34,256 nucleotides of DNA from Prevotella sp. CAG:485 (GCA_000437495.1 FR897847.1:11520-45775); one strand, 5' to 3'. Counted from the stretch's first letter, positions 25,444 to 34,256 are shown. The notes: generated by a model not told the origin, from the sequence alone. A program made the numbers and translations.

Positions 25444-26843
25444 TGGCTTTGGCAACACATAAGAGGACAGCAGACCCCATGGAGCGTCTGCGCGAACTGG
25501 CAACGGCCCCGGTGGGCAAGTTGCTGCTTCGTTATTCCACACCGGCCATCATAGGCACGGTGGTGACGGCGTTATACAACATCATCGACTCGGTGGTGAT
25601 TGGACACGCCATCGACGACCCCAACGTGGTGAGCGGCATCGCCGTAACCTTCCCGGTGATGAACCTGGCCACGGCATTAGGCATGCTCATAGGTGCCGGC
25701 GCCGCCACGCGCATCAGCATCGTCATGGGTCAGAACGACAAGAAGCAGGCCGAGCTGATTTTAGGCAACTCCATTTTGCTGACGCTCATCATAGGCGCCC
25801 TTTATATGTCGGCCTTCGCTATATGGATTGACCCGCTGCTGCATCTTTTCGGTGCGTCGGCCAACTCGCTGCCCTACGCGCGCGAATTTCTGCTGTGGGT
25901 GCTTCCGGGCATGGTGCTTATCAACGTAACGTTCAGCTACAACAACGTGATGCGTGCCACGGGCTATCCGGGGCGAGCCATGGCCACGAACCTTATAGGC
26001 GCCGGACTGAACGCTATTCTGGCGCCGCTGTTTCTGTTCGTCTTCCACTGGGGCATACGCGGCGCGGCCATTGCCACCGACATCTCAATGGCTGTAACTG
26101 CCTTCTTTGTCATGGCCCATTTCTTCCGCAAGGACTCCACCCTGCGTTTCCGGCGCGGCACTTTTCACTTTGTGTGGCCGGTGATAAGGGCGGTGCTTTA
26201 CATTGGCATGGCGCCGTTTCTCATCAACGTGGCCAACGCGGTCATCAACGCCATCATCAACACGTCGCTGCTGAGCTACGGCGGCGACAATGCCATAGCG
26301 GCTGTGGTGGTGTTCAACCGCTTCGTCACCATCTTTATTTTCATCGTTATAGGCATTTGCCAGGGTATGCAGCCCATCTTGGGCTATAACTACGGCGCCC
26401 GGAGGCTTGACAGGCTGTGGCGCACGCTGGCCTTGGCAGGCGGCTCGGCACTGGCCGTAACCACCGTGGGAGCCGTGGTAGGACACTTCGCGCCAAAGCC
26501 CATAGCGCAGATGTTCATGCAAGATGAGCAACAGATTGAATGTGCCATCAACTGCCTGCGAATCACCACCTTAGGCTTCTGGATGGTAGGTTTCCAGATT
26601 GTGGCCACCAACTTTTTCCAGTCGTTGGGAATGGCCGGCAAGGCAGTCTTTCTGTCGCTGACACGCCAGATAATCTTCATGATACCGCTGCTCTATATCC
26701 TGCCGCCCCTTTATCAGCTCAACGGCGTGTGGTCGTGCTTCCCGCTGTCGGACGTGGCCGCCACCATAATAGCGTCGCTGATGCTTATGTGGCAGATAAA
26801 ACGCATAAAATCAGCCACCTCAACCCTTACGCCGCATGATTGA
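25443..26843 (+). CDS. MATE-family multidrug/sodium antiporter
   Basis: MATE transporters export cationic compounds with Na+ or H+ entry. The 466-residue protein has about twelve membrane segments in two homologous halves. It opens with the family-typical segment APVGKLLLRYSTPAIIGTVV, followed by LYNIIDSVVIGHAI; the second half contains GICQGMQPILGYNYGARR, a recurrent MATE motif. The ATG at 25443 overlaps the preceding stop codon by one nt. An in-frame ATG at 25479 (MERLRELATAP) would match the usual N-terminus of relatives better, so the first 12 residues are uncertain. The substrate is unknown. The 3' end overlaps the next gene by 8 nt. Confidence 0.92.
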   Translation: MALATHKRTADPMERLRELATAPVGKLLLRYSTPAIIGTVVTALYNIIDSVVIGHAIDDPNVVSGIAVTFPVMNLATALGMLIGAGAATRISIVMGQNDKKQAELILGNSILLTLIIGALYMSAFAIWIDPLLHLFGASANSLPYAREFLLWVLPGMVLINVTFSYNNVMRATGYPGRAMATNLIGAGLNAILAPLFLFVFHWGIRGAAIATDISMAVTAFFVMAHFFRKDSTLRFRRGTFHFVWPVIRAVLYIGMAPFLINVANAVINAIINTSLLSYGGDNAIAAVVVFNRFVTIFIFIVIGICQGMQPILGYNYGARRLDRLWRTLALAGGSALAVTTVGAVVGHFAPKPIAQMFMQDEQQIECAINCLRITTLGFWMVGFQIVATNFFQSLGMAGKAVFLSLTRQIIFMIPLLYILPPLYQLNGVWSCFPLSDVAATIIASLMLMWQIKRIKSATSTLTPHD

Positions 26844-28167
26844 GCTGCCCGCCACCTTCGCAGCCGGCATACGCAGCAGGTTGGGCGAGAAAGAGGGCGC
26901 CGCACTGCTGGCAGCCCTCGACGGAGAGCCCGTAACGTCCGTGCGCCTCAATCCGGCCAAACGTGCCACCCTGATGCCCGACGCCAAAAGGGTGGAATGG
27001 GCGCCCGAGGGGTTCATATTGCCCCAAAGACCCGTCTTCACACTCGACCCGCAATGGCATCAGGGGCGATTCTATGTGCAGGAAACGGCGTCGATGTTCG
27101 TGGGGCGCGTGGCGGCGATGGCAGCAGAGGAACTGGGGCAGGAAGCGCTGAAAGTCCTTGACCTGTGCGCGGCGCCGGGAGGCAAGACCACGGCGGTGGC
27201 CGACGTGCTGCCGCAAGGCTCGCTGATGATAGCCAACGAATATGTGCCCAAGAGAGCCGATATCCTGCAGGAGAACCTGATGAAATGGGGCACCCCAAAC
27301 ACCATTGTAACACGCGGCGAGACCAAGACACTCTGCCAAAGTGCGGAAGGATGGATGGATATGGTGATAGCCGATGTTCCCTGTTCGGGCGAAGGGATGA
27401 TGCGCAAGGAGGAAGAGGCGCGACGCCAGTGGACACCGGGACTTGTGGAGAGCTGTGCTACCCTGCAGCGCGAGATTGTAGCCAACGGTGCGACGGCGCT
27501 GAGGCAGGGAGGGATGATGATTTACTCCACCTGCACCTTCAACGCCGAGGAGAATGAGCGCAACGTGGAGTGGATATGTGCCAATTTGGGCTTCGAGGTG
27601 GTGGATATAAGCGCCATAACGCCTTCGCAGGCACGGAGCCACGGAGCGGGTATTCATTTCTATCCGCACCTTAGCGGCTCCGAAGGGCTGTATGTCTGTC
27701 TGCTGCGCAAAACCGGGGCAGAGCGGCGCTTCAGGCTCCCTAAAGTGAAGAGCAAGGAGGTAAATTTGCCCGAATGGTTCGCCGGTCCGGAGCAGGCTCT
27801 TACCGAACGCAATGGCGTTATCTATGCGCTGAGCCGGGAATATCTGCCCATAGCCGAAGCAGTGAAGCGGCAGACGATGTCGGCAGGCACTCCGGTGGCA
27901 ACTCCCGGCAAGAGAAGCTGGGAGCCTACCCACGAACTGGCAATGAGCCGTCTGCTGCGCCGCGAGGCCTTCGCAACGGTGGAATTCGACCGCGAGGAGG
28001 CACTTAAATATCTGAGCCTGCAAACCGGCTCGCTGCCGCCAACATTTGCAAAAGGGCATTTGTTAGTTATGTATCACAACGAGCCCCTGGGATGGATAAA
28101 GAATCTCGGAAGCCGTTACAACAATCTCTATCCGCGTCACTTGCGCATAAGAATGAACATAACATGA
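26836..28167 (+). CDS. RsmF-like rRNA (cytosine-5) methyltransferase
   Basis: The 443-residue protein belongs to the NOL1/NOP2/Sun RNA m5C methyltransferases. The SAM loop is LDLCAAPGGKTTA (108-120), the motif IV cysteine is in ADVPCSGEGMMRKE (C183), and the catalytic cysteine is in YSTCTFNAEENE (C233). The C-terminal 80 residues (from about ELAMSRLLRRE to NNLYPRHLRIR) look like the RsmF C-terminal PUA-like RNA-binding region. The probable target is a cytosine in 16S rRNA, by analogy with E. coli RsmF (C1407); the exact site is inference. It overlaps MATE by 8 nt and the copper ATPase by 4 nt (ATGA). Confidence 0.9.
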   Translation: MIELPATFAAGIRSRLGEKEGAALLAALDGEPVTSVRLNPAKRATLMPDAKRVEWAPEGFILPQRPVFTLDPQWHQGRFYVQETASMFVGRVAAMAAEELGQEALKVLDLCAAPGGKTTAVADVLPQGSLMIANEYVPKRADILQENLMKWGTPNTIVTRGETKTLCQSAEGWMDMVIADVPCSGEGMMRKEEEARRQWTPGLVESCATLQREIVANGATALRQGGMMIYSTCTFNAEENERNVEWICANLGFEVVDISAITPSQARSHGAGIHFYPHLSGSEGLYVCLLRKTGAERRFRLPKVKSKEVNLPEWFAGPEQALTERNGVIYALSREYLPIAEAVKRQTMSAGTPVATPGKRSWEPTHELAMSRLLRREAFATVEFDREEALKYLSLQTGSLPPTFAKGHLLVMYHNEPLGWIKNLGSRYNNLYPRHLRIRMNIT

Positions 28168-30392
28168 GCCCGAAAACACCCGTTAAGACCGCCAAATATC
28201 CCGTTATAGGCATGATGTGTACGGTGTGTGCCAACACCGTGGAGAAAGCCATTCAGGCTGTGCCGGGAGTGGAACACTCCGACGTGAGTTTTACCAATCA
28301 GACTGTTTTGGTAGACTGGAAGCCGGGAGAAGAGAACCCGGAGCTGCTTGCCGAGGCTGTGAAGAAGGCGGGTTACGAGCTGATATATACCAGCGACGAG
28401 GCTGAGGCTCTGAAGGAACAGGACCGCCGCGAGGCAGCGCGCTACCGGCGACAGAAGATGCTGGTGCTGATAGCCTGGGTGCTGACGCTGCCCATTGCCG
28501 TCATCTGCATGACGCACCTGTTCCACTCGGCGCTAATAGACTGGCTGACAGGCGCTCTGACGCTGATTGTGATGCTGGTGTGCGGCAGAAGCTTTTACGC
28601 CTCGGGGTTCCGCAATCTCATGCGCGGGCACGCGTCGATGGAGAGTCTTGTGGCACTCTCCACCACGGTGAGCTTCCTGTTGTCGCTCTTCACGCTGATA
28701 TGGCCCGAATACTGGCGCAGTCAGGGGCTTGAGGCGGCGCTCTACTTTGAGGGAGCCGCCATGATAATAACGTTTGTGCTTACGGGCAAGCTTATGGAGA
28801 TGCGTGCGCGTCATTCGGCCGGTTCGGCGCTGCGCGGACTGATGAGTCTGCAGCCGGAAGTGGCGATGCTGAAAACGGGCGCCGCGCATAAGTTGGTGCA
28901 TATCAAGGACTTACACTCTGGCGACGTGATAATGGTGAAGCCGGGCGAACGCATACCGGCCGACGGCACGGTAGCAGACGGCGACGCCTACGTGAACGAG
29001 TCGATGCTCACCGGCGAGACGATGCCGGTGCATAAGACGCCCGGCGAGCCGGTGCATGCCGGCACGTTGCTGCAGAGCGGCAGCATAGACGTCAAGGTGA
29101 GCAAAACGGGCGCTGCAACGCTGTTGGGCGCCATCATTGAACGTGTGCGTCAGGCGCAGTCGAGCAAAGCCCCTGTGCAGCGCCTCGTTGACCGCATCAG
29201 CGCCTATTTCGTGCCGGCGGTGATAGCCCTCGCGGTGATTACCTTCGCCGTATGGTGCATCTGCGACCCTGAACACCTGGCCACCGCGGTGTTGGCGGCT
29301 GTGTCGGTACTGGTGATTTCATGTCCCTGCGCCTTAGGGCTGGCAACGCCCACGGCGATAACGGTGGGCATGGGTCGCGGCGCTCAGAAGAATATGCTTT
29401 TCCGCGACGCCACTGCGCTTGAGCTGCTCAGCAAGGTCAATGTGCTGTGCGTTGACAAAACCGGCACGCTGACCTACGGCACCACCGTAGTGGAGGATTT
29501 CATGCTCTCTGCCATCGGCACGGACGAAGCGGCTCAGGTGGTGAAAGCTCTTGAATCGCGCAGCGAGCATCCGCTGGCCAACGCTCTGACGGCATGGGCC
29601 GGAGAGCATGGCGCAAAGGAGGCCTCGGCAGCCGATTTTCAACAGATAGCGGGCGCCGGTGTGGCCGGGAAGGTGGCGGGAGCCGACTACACGGTCTGCT
29701 CGCTCGACTATGCCGCCACGCTGGGTGCCGAATTGACGAAAAAGGAGCAGGAATTTGCAGAAAGTATGCAGCGACAGGGGGCCACGGTGGTGGTTCTGCT
29801 CAGCGGCAAGAGGTGTTTGGGCTTGTTTGCCATCTCCGACCGTCTGCGCCCGGAGGCGGCGCCGGTGATAAAGCGTCTAAAGGAGATGGGCATAGAGACC
29901 ATTCTGCTCACGGGCGACAGCGAGGCTCCGGCGGCGCACATTGCCCGAGAGGCAGGCATCGACAAGGTGGAAGCGCGTATGCTGCCGGCCGACAAGGCTT
30001 CGTTTGTGGCCGGGTTGCGGCAGCAGGGTAAGTGCGTGACCATGTTCGGCGACGGCGTCAACGACGCGCCGGCGCTGGCGGAAGCCGATGTGGCCATATC
30101 AATAATGAGCGGCACGGACATTGCCATTGATGTGGCAGGACTAACGCTCACCGACGGCACCATTGCCGACTTGCCCAAAGCGGTGATGCTGAGCCGCAAG
30201 ACGCGGCGCGTGATAAAGGAGAATCTCTTCTGGGCATTCATCTACAACGTCATCGGTATTCCGCTGGCTGCAGGGGTGCTGTATCCGGCGTTCGGCATCC
30301 TCCTCAACCCCATGATGGCATCGGCCGCAATGGCGCTGTCGTCGATTTGCGTAGTGTCTAACTCGCTGCGCCTCAAGAAGTTAAAAATATAA
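28164..30392 (+). CDS. copA: Copper-exporting P1B-type ATPase
   Basis: It pumps Cu(I) (or Ag(I)) out of the cytoplasm. The 742-residue protein has one N-terminal HMA domain with GMMCTVC (from residue 16). Eight membrane segments are expected, with the metal-site motif CPC at 387-389 followed by ALGLATPTAI. The phosphorylation motif is DKTGTLT (D431), the ATP-binding SEHPLANAL carries the conserved HP, and the hinge motif is GDGVNDAP (629-636). CPC plus the HP motif marks the Cu+ subgroup. The ATG at 28164, overlapping the previous stop codon as ATGA, is preferred over an in-frame ATG at 28092 that lies deep inside the methyltransferase gene. Confidence 0.93.
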   Translation: MSPKTPVKTAKYPVIGMMCTVCANTVEKAIQAVPGVEHSDVSFTNQTVLVDWKPGEENPELLAEAVKKAGYELIYTSDEAEALKEQDRREAARYRRQKMLVLIAWVLTLPIAVICMTHLFHSALIDWLTGALTLIVMLVCGRSFYASGFRNLMRGHASMESLVALSTTVSFLLSLFTLIWPEYWRSQGLEAALYFEGAAMIITFVLTGKLMEMRARHSAGSALRGLMSLQPEVAMLKTGAAHKLVHIKDLHSGDVIMVKPGERIPADGTVADGDAYVNESMLTGETMPVHKTPGEPVHAGTLLQSGSIDVKVSKTGAATLLGAIIERVRQAQSSKAPVQRLVDRISAYFVPAVIALAVITFAVWCICDPEHLATAVLAAVSVLVISCPCALGLATPTAITVGMGRGAQKNMLFRDATALELLSKVNVLCVDKTGTLTYGTTVVEDFMLSAIGTDEAAQVVKALESRSEHPLANALTAWAGEHGAKEASAADFQQIAGAGVAGKVAGADYTVCSLDYAATLGAELTKKEQEFAESMQRQGATVVVLLSGKRCLGLFAISDRLRPEAAPVIKRLKEMGIETILLTGDSEAPAAHIAREAGIDKVEARMLPADKASFVAGLRQQGKCVTMFGDGVNDAPALAEADVAISIMSGTDIAIDVAGLTLTDGTIADLPKAVMLSRKTRRVIKENLFWAFIYNVIGIPLAAGVLYPAFGILLNPMMASAAMALSSICVVSNSLRLKKLKI

Positions 30393-30404
30393 TCCCATAC
30401 AACC

Positions 30405-30614
30405 ATGTTGAAATTCAAAACCAACGCACGCTGCAGCGGATGCAGCAATGCCATAATAGGCGAACTGCAGCAACTGGCTCCGGCCTCCGACTGGAACATC
30501 GACCTCGAGTCGCCCGACAAGGTGCTGACGTATAAGGGCACAGCGGCGCTGACACCCGAGCAGATAATTGAATATGTGGGCCGCGCCGGCTTTCAGGCAT
30601 CTCAGCTTTCCTGA
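30405..30614 (+). CDS. Small HMA-domain protein, CopZ-like copper chaperone
   Basis: The 69-residue protein is essentially one heavy-metal-associated domain with the CxxC site RCSGC (C10, C13) and the closing segment YVGRAGFQAS. It starts 12 nt after the copper ATPase stop codon. By position and fold it probably delivers Cu(I) to the ATPase. The usual Met before the first Cys of GMxCxxC is absent (NARCSGC), so metal choice is uncertain. Confidence 0.8.
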   Translation: MLKFKTNARCSGCSNAIIGELQQLAPASDWNIDLESPDKVLTYKGTAALTPEQIIEYVGRAGFQASQLS

Positions 30615-30631
30615 AAAGGGAGGGGCAGGAT

Positions 30632-31354
30632 ATGTCGTCTGACAGCTGGGACTCACGCACACGTCTGTTGCTTGGCGATGAGAACGCCGACAGGCTCAGA
30701 GCCGCCACCGTAATGGTGGCTGGACTGGGCGGCGTAGGGGGTTATGTGGCCGAGGTGCTGGCACGCAGCGGTGTGGGTAACCTGATACTGATAGACGCCG
30801 ATGATGTGGCGCTATCGAATCTCAACCGCCAGATAATCGCCACTCACAACACCGTGGGGAGACCGAAGAGTGAGGTGTGGCGCGAACGTCTGCTGAGCAT
30901 CAACCCCGACTTGCACGTTGACGCCCGGAGGGAATTCATTACACCCGACAATGTGGGTCTGATGCTGCAGCCGCGACCGGACTTCGTGGCCGATGCCATC
31001 GACACGGTGGCGCCGAAGGTTGAGTTGATGCGCCGGTGTGTGGAGCAGGAGATTCCGCTCATCAGCAGCATGGGTGCCGGAGGACGTTTGGACCCCTCGC
31101 AGGTGTGTTACGGCACTCTTGCCACCACGCAGGGCGACGGGCTGGCGAGGACGCTGCGCACACGGCTGCGCAAGATGAACGTGGCAATAAACAACATAGA
31201 GGTGGTGTGGAGCAGGGAGCTACCCGAACGCCGAGCCGTGATAGAGCTGATGGAGCAGAACAAACGGTCGTCGTTCGGCACCTTGGCCACCATTCCGGCT
31301 CTGTTCGGCATCTATATGGCAAATAAGATAATTCGCGAAATTACAGGCATTTAA
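30632..31354 (+). CDS. tcdA: tRNA threonylcarbamoyladenosine dehydratase TcdA (CsdL)
   Basis: TcdA is an E1-like enzyme that uses ATP to cyclise t6A37 of tRNA to ct6A. The 240-residue protein has the nucleotide-binding GLGGVGGYVAEVLARSGVGN (31-50), IDADDVALSNLNRQI, and INPDLHV...FITPDNV, which match the family closely; GAGGRLDPSQV follows. ThiF and MoeB are alternatives, but the protein lacks their Cys pairs and has the TcdA-like tail. An SD-like purine run (GGGAGGGGCAGGA, 30618-30630) precedes the ATG, unusual in this group. It is 17 nt downstream of the HMA gene. Confidence 0.9.
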   Translation: MSSDSWDSRTRLLLGDENADRLRAATVMVAGLGGVGGYVAEVLARSGVGNLILIDADDVALSNLNRQIIATHNTVGRPKSEVWRERLLSINPDLHVDARREFITPDNVGLMLQPRPDFVADAIDTVAPKVELMRRCVEQEIPLISSMGAGGRLDPSQVCYGTLATTQGDGLARTLRTRLRKMNVAINNIEVVWSRELPERRAVIELMEQNKRSSFGTLATIPALFGIYMANKIIREITGI

Positions 31355-31359
31355 CGCTC

Positions 31360-32040
31360 ATGGAATCTATATTACAGCTGAATCATATAAACAAGAGCTA
31401 CGGCACGCTGCAGGTGCTCAAGGATGTAAGCCTCACGGTGAACCGGGGCGAGCTGCTGGCCATTGTGGGGCCGAGCGGCGCCGGAAAAACCACGCTGCTG
31501 CAGATTGCCGGCACGCTCGACCGCCCCGATACGGGTTCCGTGATTTACGAACAGGAGGAGGTGATGCGTCTGCGCGACAGACGTCTGTCGGCCTTCCGCA
31601 ACGCCAACATAGGCTTCATCTTCCAGTTTCACCGGCTGTTGCCCGAGTTCAGCGCTTTGGAGAATGTGATGATGCCGGCGCTGATAGGGGGTCAAAGCAA
31701 ACGCAAAGCCCGCAGCCATGCGGCCGAACTGCTTGAACTCATGGGACTCTCGGACCGCGCCTCGCACCGGCCGGCTCAGATGAGCGGCGGCGAATGTCAG
31801 CGCGTGGCGGTGGCAAGGGCGTTGATAAACAACCCCAAGGTGGTACTTGCCGATGAACCTACCGGCTCGCTCGACTCTGCCAACCGCAAGGAGATGCAGG
31901 AGCTGTTCGCATCGCTGCGCCAGTCGCTCGGTCAGACGTTTGTGATTGTAACTCACAGCGAGGATTTGGCCGCCATCGCCGACCGAACAATAGCTATGGC
32001 CGACGGACGGATAGTTACAAACTCAGCCGTTACGCTTTGA
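31360..32040 (+). CDS. lolD: LolD-like ABC transporter ATP-binding protein
   Basis: The 226-residue ATPase has Walker A GPSGAGKT (37-44), Q-loop Q89 in FIFQFHRLLPEF, signature MSGGECQRVA (141-150), Walker B VVLADEPTGSLD (161-172) and switch H199 in VTHSED. FQFHxLLPEFxALENV is typical of LolD, the ATPase of LolCDE that releases lipoproteins from the inner membrane towards the outer membrane. No LolC/E permease is next to it, so another MacB-type permease partner is possible. It starts five nt after tcdA. Confidence 0.85.
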   Translation: MESILQLNHINKSYGTLQVLKDVSLTVNRGELLAIVGPSGAGKTTLLQIAGTLDRPDTGSVIYEQEEVMRLRDRRLSAFRNANIGFIFQFHRLLPEFSALENVMMPALIGGQSKRKARSHAAELLELMGLSDRASHRPAQMSGGECQRVAVARALINNPKVVLADEPTGSLDSANRKEMQELFASLRQSLGQTFVIVTHSEDLAAIADRTIAMADGRIVTNSAVTL

Positions 32041-32085
32041 CAACTTGAATCAACTCTGAATTAACCCATAATAGAAATATACATC

Positions 32086-33030
32086 ATGAAGATAGTAGTG
32101 CTCGACGCATCGCCGGCAAATGACGGCGACCTCAGCTGGAAAGGCCTTGAGGACCTAGGCAATCTGACCATTTACTCGCGCACAGCGCCCGACGAGGTTG
32201 TGGAACGCTGCCGCGACGCAGAGGCCGTTTTCTCTAATAAAGTTGTGCTAAATGCCGAAATAATAGCGGCTTTGCCAAAGCTGAAGTTCATTGGCGTGCT
32301 CGCCACAGGCTACAACAACATAGACATTGAGGCAGCCCGTAAACATGGCGTTACGGTGTGCAACGTGCCGGCCTACAGCACCGATTCGGTGGCTCAGCTG
32401 GTGTTCGCGCTGCTGCTTGAGGTAACCAACCGCGTGTCGGATTACAGCGCCAGTGTGAAACGCGGCGACTGGGCCAACTGCCCGGTATTCAGCTATAGGC
32501 TCGCGCCTATAACAGAGCTGAGCGGCAAGACGATGGGCATAATAGGCTTCGGCAACATAGGATTGCGGGTGGGTACCATTGCCAAGGCTTTCGGCATGAC
32601 GGTAATCACCAACTCTCAGCGCGACCTGCCCGAATGGGTGGAACGGGTGAAGCTCGACGAGCTGCTGAGCCGCAGCAATGTGGTGTCGCTCAACTCGGCG
32701 CTGACGCCTAAGACTCATCACATTATAAATGAGGAAACGTTGGGGCTGATGCGCCCGGATGCCATACTCATCAACACGTCGCGCGGAGCACTCGTCGACG
32801 AAGCTGCTCTTACGGCCGCGCTGCGTCGCCGGCAGATTGCAGCTGCCGCAATCGATGTTATGGAGCAGGAACCGCCACGAGAGGACTCGCCGCTGATGGA
32901 GTGCGACAACTGCTTCATCACGCCCCATATTGCCTGGCAAAGCACTGAGGCTCGGCAACGGCTGATTAACATCTCGGCAGAGAATCTGCGCGCCTTTGTG
33001 GCCGGAACGCCTCAAAACGTGGTGTCGTGA
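32086..33030 (+). CDS. D-2-hydroxyacid dehydrogenase (glycerate dehydrogenase-like)
   Basis: The 314-residue NAD-dependent oxidoreductase has the Rossmann motif GFGNIG (154-159) and the catalytic set R233 (NTSRGALVDE), E262 (EQEPP) and H281 (TPHIAW). The N-terminal part (LKFIGVLATGYNNIDIEAAR, NVPAYSTDSVAQ) resembles hydroxypyruvate reductase/glycerate dehydrogenase more than SerA, and there is no ACT domain. The precise substrate is inference. It follows lolD by 45 nt, with no terminator or good promoter in the gap. Confidence 0.88.
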   Translation: MKIVVLDASPANDGDLSWKGLEDLGNLTIYSRTAPDEVVERCRDAEAVFSNKVVLNAEIIAALPKLKFIGVLATGYNNIDIEAARKHGVTVCNVPAYSTDSVAQLVFALLLEVTNRVSDYSASVKRGDWANCPVFSYRLAPITELSGKTMGIIGFGNIGLRVGTIAKAFGMTVITNSQRDLPEWVERVKLDELLSRSNVVSLNSALTPKTHHIINEETLGLMRPDAILINTSRGALVDEAALTAALRRRQIAAAAIDVMEQEPPREDSPLMECDNCFITPHIAWQSTEARQRLINISAENLRAFVAGTPQNVVS

Positions 33031-33962
33031 AAGCGCCGATTTTACCGGCTCCTCTGCGTCCGGGCGACAAGATAGCGCTCATCACCCCCGCCACGGTGGT
33101 GCGCGAAGAGTATGTGGCCGCCGGGGAAGCCGAGATACGTCGCCGCGGTTACATGCCTGTGCGGATGAGCCATCTCACTACCGGCGGCGACGGCAGGTTT
33201 GCCTCGTCGGCAACTCATCGCCTCGAAGACCTCCTTGCCGCGCTGCAAGACCCCGCCATAAGGGCTATTTGGTGTTGCCGCGGAGGCTACGGCTCCGTGC
33301 AGATGATAAGTCAGGTGCCCCTCTCCACGGTGCAAATGAGTGCCAAATGGCTGATAGGCTTCAGCGATGTCTGCGCCCTTCATTCGCTGTGGCTGAGAAC
33401 CGGCGTCAAAGCGCTTCATGCCCCTATGATGCGGAGGCTGAAAGACCGCCCAACTGACGAAATCTCAGATCTCATCTTTGCCATCCTCGGCGGTGCCACA
33501 CACACCTCCTTCTCCGGCGCCATTCATCCGCTGCAACAGTGCGGCACCGCCTCGGGGCGACTTATTGGCGGCAATGTCTCTGTGCTCGGCGACCTGGCCG
33601 CCACGCCGTTCGACCAGGCAATGCTGATGGCCGACGAGCCTTTCATTCTGATGCTGGAGGATGTGGGCGAGAGTCTGAGCAGGCTGCAACGACGCCTCTG
33701 GAGGCTCCGTCTCGCCGGGGTAATAAACCGCGCAAGCGGCATCGTGGTGGGTCAGTTCGCGGCTTGCGGCAACGGGGTGAACTTCACCTCTGCCGAGGAT
33801 ATGATTGCCGAGTTGCTGGCAGAATGGAACATTTCATGTCCCGTAACGTACAACTTTCCCGTGGGCCACGACGACTGCAACGAGCCTCTGATGATTGGCG
33901 CCCGAACTACCCTGCAGGTTGACCCCTGTTTCGTATCGCTCGAACAAAATTACATCAGCTAA
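33027..33962 (+). CDS. ldcA: LD-carboxypeptidase (peptidase family S66)
   Basis: It removes the terminal D-alanine from cytoplasmic murein tetrapeptide during cell-wall recycling. The 311-residue protein shows LRPGDKIALITPA at the N-terminus and the nucleophile S113 in GFSDVCALH. The charge-relay residues are E211 (LEDVGE) and H281 (VGHDDCNEPL). RGGYGS (85-90) is the conserved substrate loop. The start is a GTG at 33027 overlapping the previous stop codon (GTGA), so it is coupled to the dehydrogenase. There is no strong terminator after it. Confidence 0.93.
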   Translation: MKAPILPAPLRPGDKIALITPATVVREEYVAAGEAEIRRRGYMPVRMSHLTTGGDGRFASSATHRLEDLLAALQDPAIRAIWCCRGGYGSVQMISQVPLSTVQMSAKWLIGFSDVCALHSLWLRTGVKALHAPMMRRLKDRPTDEISDLIFAILGGATHTSFSGAIHPLQQCGTASGRLIGGNVSVLGDLAATPFDQAMLMADEPFILMLEDVGESLSRLQRRLWRLRLAGVINRASGIVVGQFAACGNGVNFTSAEDMIAELLAEWNISCPVTYNFPVGHDDCNEPLMIGARTTLQVDPCFVSLEQNYIS

Positions 33963-34016
33963 AACCATAGTTTGGTAAAGTATTATCAGCATTTCAAAAA
34001 GATTCAGGTTATTTAC

Positions 34017-34048
34017 TTTACTTTAACACAGGATATTGTCTATCTTTG
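34017..34048 (+). promoter_or_regulatory. Promoter of the last gene
   Basis: TTTA at 34017-34020, a 20-nt spacer, then TATCTTTG at 34041-34048, 30 nt before the ATG at 34079. Confidence 0.55.
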
Positions 34049-34078
34049 CATCATAAAAAACAAACAAACAACACAGAT

Positions 34079-34256
34079 ATGAATCCCAACGATCCCAACA
34101 CTCGCCCTATTTATCCGCAGCAAGGACCTTCACGTCCTACTGTACCTGCCGGCGCGCAGAATGTCAACAAGAGCAATAACGCCGCACGCTTCGTAGCCCT
34201 TGGCGGCGCAGGTCTGGCCGCAGTCTTCGGCGGCGCATACGCAGTGTATGCCGCCA
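34079..34256 (+). CDS. Unrecognised protein, 5' part, with one membrane segment
   Basis: Only the first 59 codons lie in the window. After a Pro/Asn-rich start (MNPNDPNTRPIYPQQGPSRP) and the polar linker NVNKSNNAAR comes a Gly/Ala-rich hydrophobic segment (FVALGGAGLAAVFGGAYAVY) that continues to the edge. It looks like a cytoplasmic N-tail with a single membrane anchor. No function can be assigned. The start is supported by a promoter 30 nt upstream. Confidence 0.6.
   Translation, partial: MNPNDPNTRPIYPQQGPSRPTVPAGAQNVNKSNNAARFVALGGAGLAAVFGGAYAVYAA

Noticed and set aside
24923..25519. Minus-strand open frame with repeated RHPTASGCSAPRS-like units
   Set aside because: Its repeats are only the reverse reading of the 129-bp tandem repeats of the plus-strand Cys/His protein; it lacks a signal, a promoter and a Cys/His pattern.
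26827..28059. 410-codon minus-strand open frame
   Set aside because: It is a shadow of the RsmF-like gene; composition is Cys/His/Arg-rich with no motif, while the plus strand has catalytic motifs.
28092..28163. Longer copA start
   Set aside because: It would add 24 residues read from inside the methyltransferase gene; the ATGA overlap start is conventional and places the HMA motif at the usual distance.

Overview
The window looks like a chromosomal piece of a gut-type Bacteroidales genome with fairly high GC, possibly Muribaculaceae; that family guess is inference from protein style only. Supporting signs are a fused SecDF, a large IspG, GLUG and BspA-type leucine-rich surface proteins, many small Bacteroidota lipoproteins, few Shine-Dalgarno sequences, and repeated promoters of the Bacteroides type (TTTG, about 20 nt, TAnnTTTG).

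Layout. Bases 1-2968 hold the 3' part of a giant GLUG-repeat surface protein. A minus-strand Ser/Thr kinase (3245-4740) follows, interrupted by a 1-nt frameshift in a 4-base homopolymer. tRNA-Asp(GTC) lies at 5006-5080, minus. A tightly packed minus-strand operon (10964 down to 5284) reads OmpA-like/TPR lipoprotein, RluA-type pseudouridine synthase, PAP2-like membrane protein, purE, ispG. Next come tRNA-Lys(CTT), a 200-bp block of degenerate low-complexity repeats, and secDF (minus).

From 14961 all genes are on the plus strand: an Ig-like lipoprotein, an outer-membrane phospholipase A, a GT2 glycosyltransferase, gyrB, and an 1104-aa BspA-like leucine-rich protein. From 24952 a strong promoter opens a long, overlapping gene chain: a small exported protein with three CX2C-X14-C-X11-H repeats, a MATE exporter, an RsmF-like rRNA methyltransferase, a CopA-type copper ATPase, a small HMA metallochaperone, TcdA, a LolD-like ATPase, a D-2-hydroxyacid dehydrogenase and an LD-carboxypeptidase. 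The window ends in the 5' end of an unrecognised protein with one membrane segment.

Most genes are housekeeping (isoprenoid and purine synthesis, protein export, DNA topology, RNA modification, envelope maintenance). The least explained items are the triple Cys/His-repeat protein coupled to the MATE exporter, the frameshifted kinase with its repeat tail, the repeat-filled spacer at 11473-11667, and promoters that leave almost no 5' leader. No CRISPR array, transposase, integrase or phage gene was seen.
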